Below, piece after piece: positions 63,492 through 64,000 of a DNA stretch of 64,000 bases. The notes under the pieces are model-generated. The model made no database searches. It worked only from the letters and a program-made list of their open reading frames with translations, and was not told the origin of the DNA. Each line of letters begins with the position of its first letter. Position 1 is the first letter of the stretch. The DNA is from Annona cherimola (Eukaryota; Streptophyta; Magnoliopsida; Magnoliales; Annonaceae). A program made the translations under genes and the position numbers. The DNA is taken from positions 992,001 to 1,056,000 of the forward strand of contig CM059971.1 of assembly GCA_030490835.1 (NCBI GenBank). The letters run 5' to 3'.

Positions 63492-64000
63492 TGTAATAGC
63501 CATCGTCCATCCATTTCCAAGAAACGGATGGAAACGGTGGGATTAATGGGCCATGCACGTTCGTTTCAATTGATGGCAATTAACCCCAGCCGTTTAACAC
63601 ATGGATTAGTATAAAAAACGCAAACGAGAGATGGGTTTTCGCCATTTGAAGAAGAAGAGAAATCACGCAGGAGACAGACGAAGGAAGAAGAAAGAATTTT
63701 GAAGGTAAGCTGCGTCGAACCATTTTCTCTGTTAATCTCATTCATTATATGTTATACGCAAGTTATTTCATAGATCTAAACCATTCACGACAATTCTAGC
63801 ATGACTAATTAGTCACAGGAGTATTATTGAAATGTTTAATGTTGAAATTTTACTTATTTAAATGAGAAGTACCAAATAAAGGGTATGAAATGATATATGA
63901 TGAAATAAACACACTTCTGAGCATAATTAGATAATTGTGACCGTACAATAATAAGATAATTATATGATTAGCTTGCCTGCAAAATTCTAGATTGATCAGA
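63492..64000 (+). mobile_element. Start of another LTR of the 1827-7388 family
   Basis: It begins TGTAATAGCCATCGTCCATC and aligns with the LTR at 1827 and 4914 to the window end, including the hairpin (one stem mismatch) and TATAAAA at 63610-63616. It is more like the 5' LTR than the 3' LTR at several positions (for example the GCCATTTGAAG segment). Whether it is a full element or a solo LTR cannot be seen here. Confidence 0.9.

Overview
The window looks like nuclear DNA of a flowering plant. It is AT-rich, full of nested transposable elements, and its recognisable genes are plant-specific families: coiled-coil NB-ARC-LRR resistance genes (CNL), a REM-type B3 transcription-factor gene, and pieces of a PRAF (RCC1-FYVE-BRX) gene. 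Two 100-bp runs of N (521-620, 27819-27918) show a scaffolded assembly. The species cannot be named from the sequence.

Layout. 1-8735: a LINE remnant (minus strand) is split by a Ty3/gypsy-type solo LTR (1273-8121, target duplication AGTTG). That LTR is itself split by an internally deleted chromovirus-like element (1827-7388, target duplication CCTGC). 10387-13535 (minus): a CNL pseudogene with one intron and three inferred frameshifts. 13.6-16.1 kb: fold-back MITEs, one nested in another. 17.8-21.4 kb: two adjacent minisatellites, one with a 50-bp unit and one a two-level array of 10-bp units and spacers. 22-28 kb: relic LTRs, a Tourist MITE, fold-back elements and repeated copies of a sequence that also lies upstream of the intact CNL. 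28275-50190: a direct tandem duplication of about 10.96 kb, two copies almost base-for-base identical. Each copy carries one intact 1693-codon CNL (30048-35129 and 41007-46088), a CACTA-like fragment and a PRAF exon fragment. 50.2-54.8 kb: more PRAF fragments and MITEs. 55145-57801: a two-B3-domain REM-like gene, probably frameshifted. 58.4-64 kb: MITEs, a relic LTR of the 1827-7388 family split by a 935-bp hAT element with an exact 8-bp target duplication, and the start of a further LTR of that family at 63492.

Most striking: in both intact CNL copies the leucine-rich-repeat domain is split by about 734 residues (roughly 43% of the protein) made of some 42 copies of a 17-residue Gln/Ala/Thr/Ser/Pro-rich unit. 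The DNA unit is 51 bp, built from a 25- and a 26-bp half-repeat read in two different frames, and blocks of six units are repeated as a higher order. LRR sequence resumes in frame after the array. The MHD motif position reads I-Q-S. I know of no described plant NLR with such an insertion, but I could not search.

How the parts relate: this is a resistance-gene neighbourhood. One CNL is decaying, one has expanded by array growth inside the gene and by tandem duplication of the locus (or the second copy is an assembly artefact, which read depth would settle). The rest is transposon and satellite turnover.
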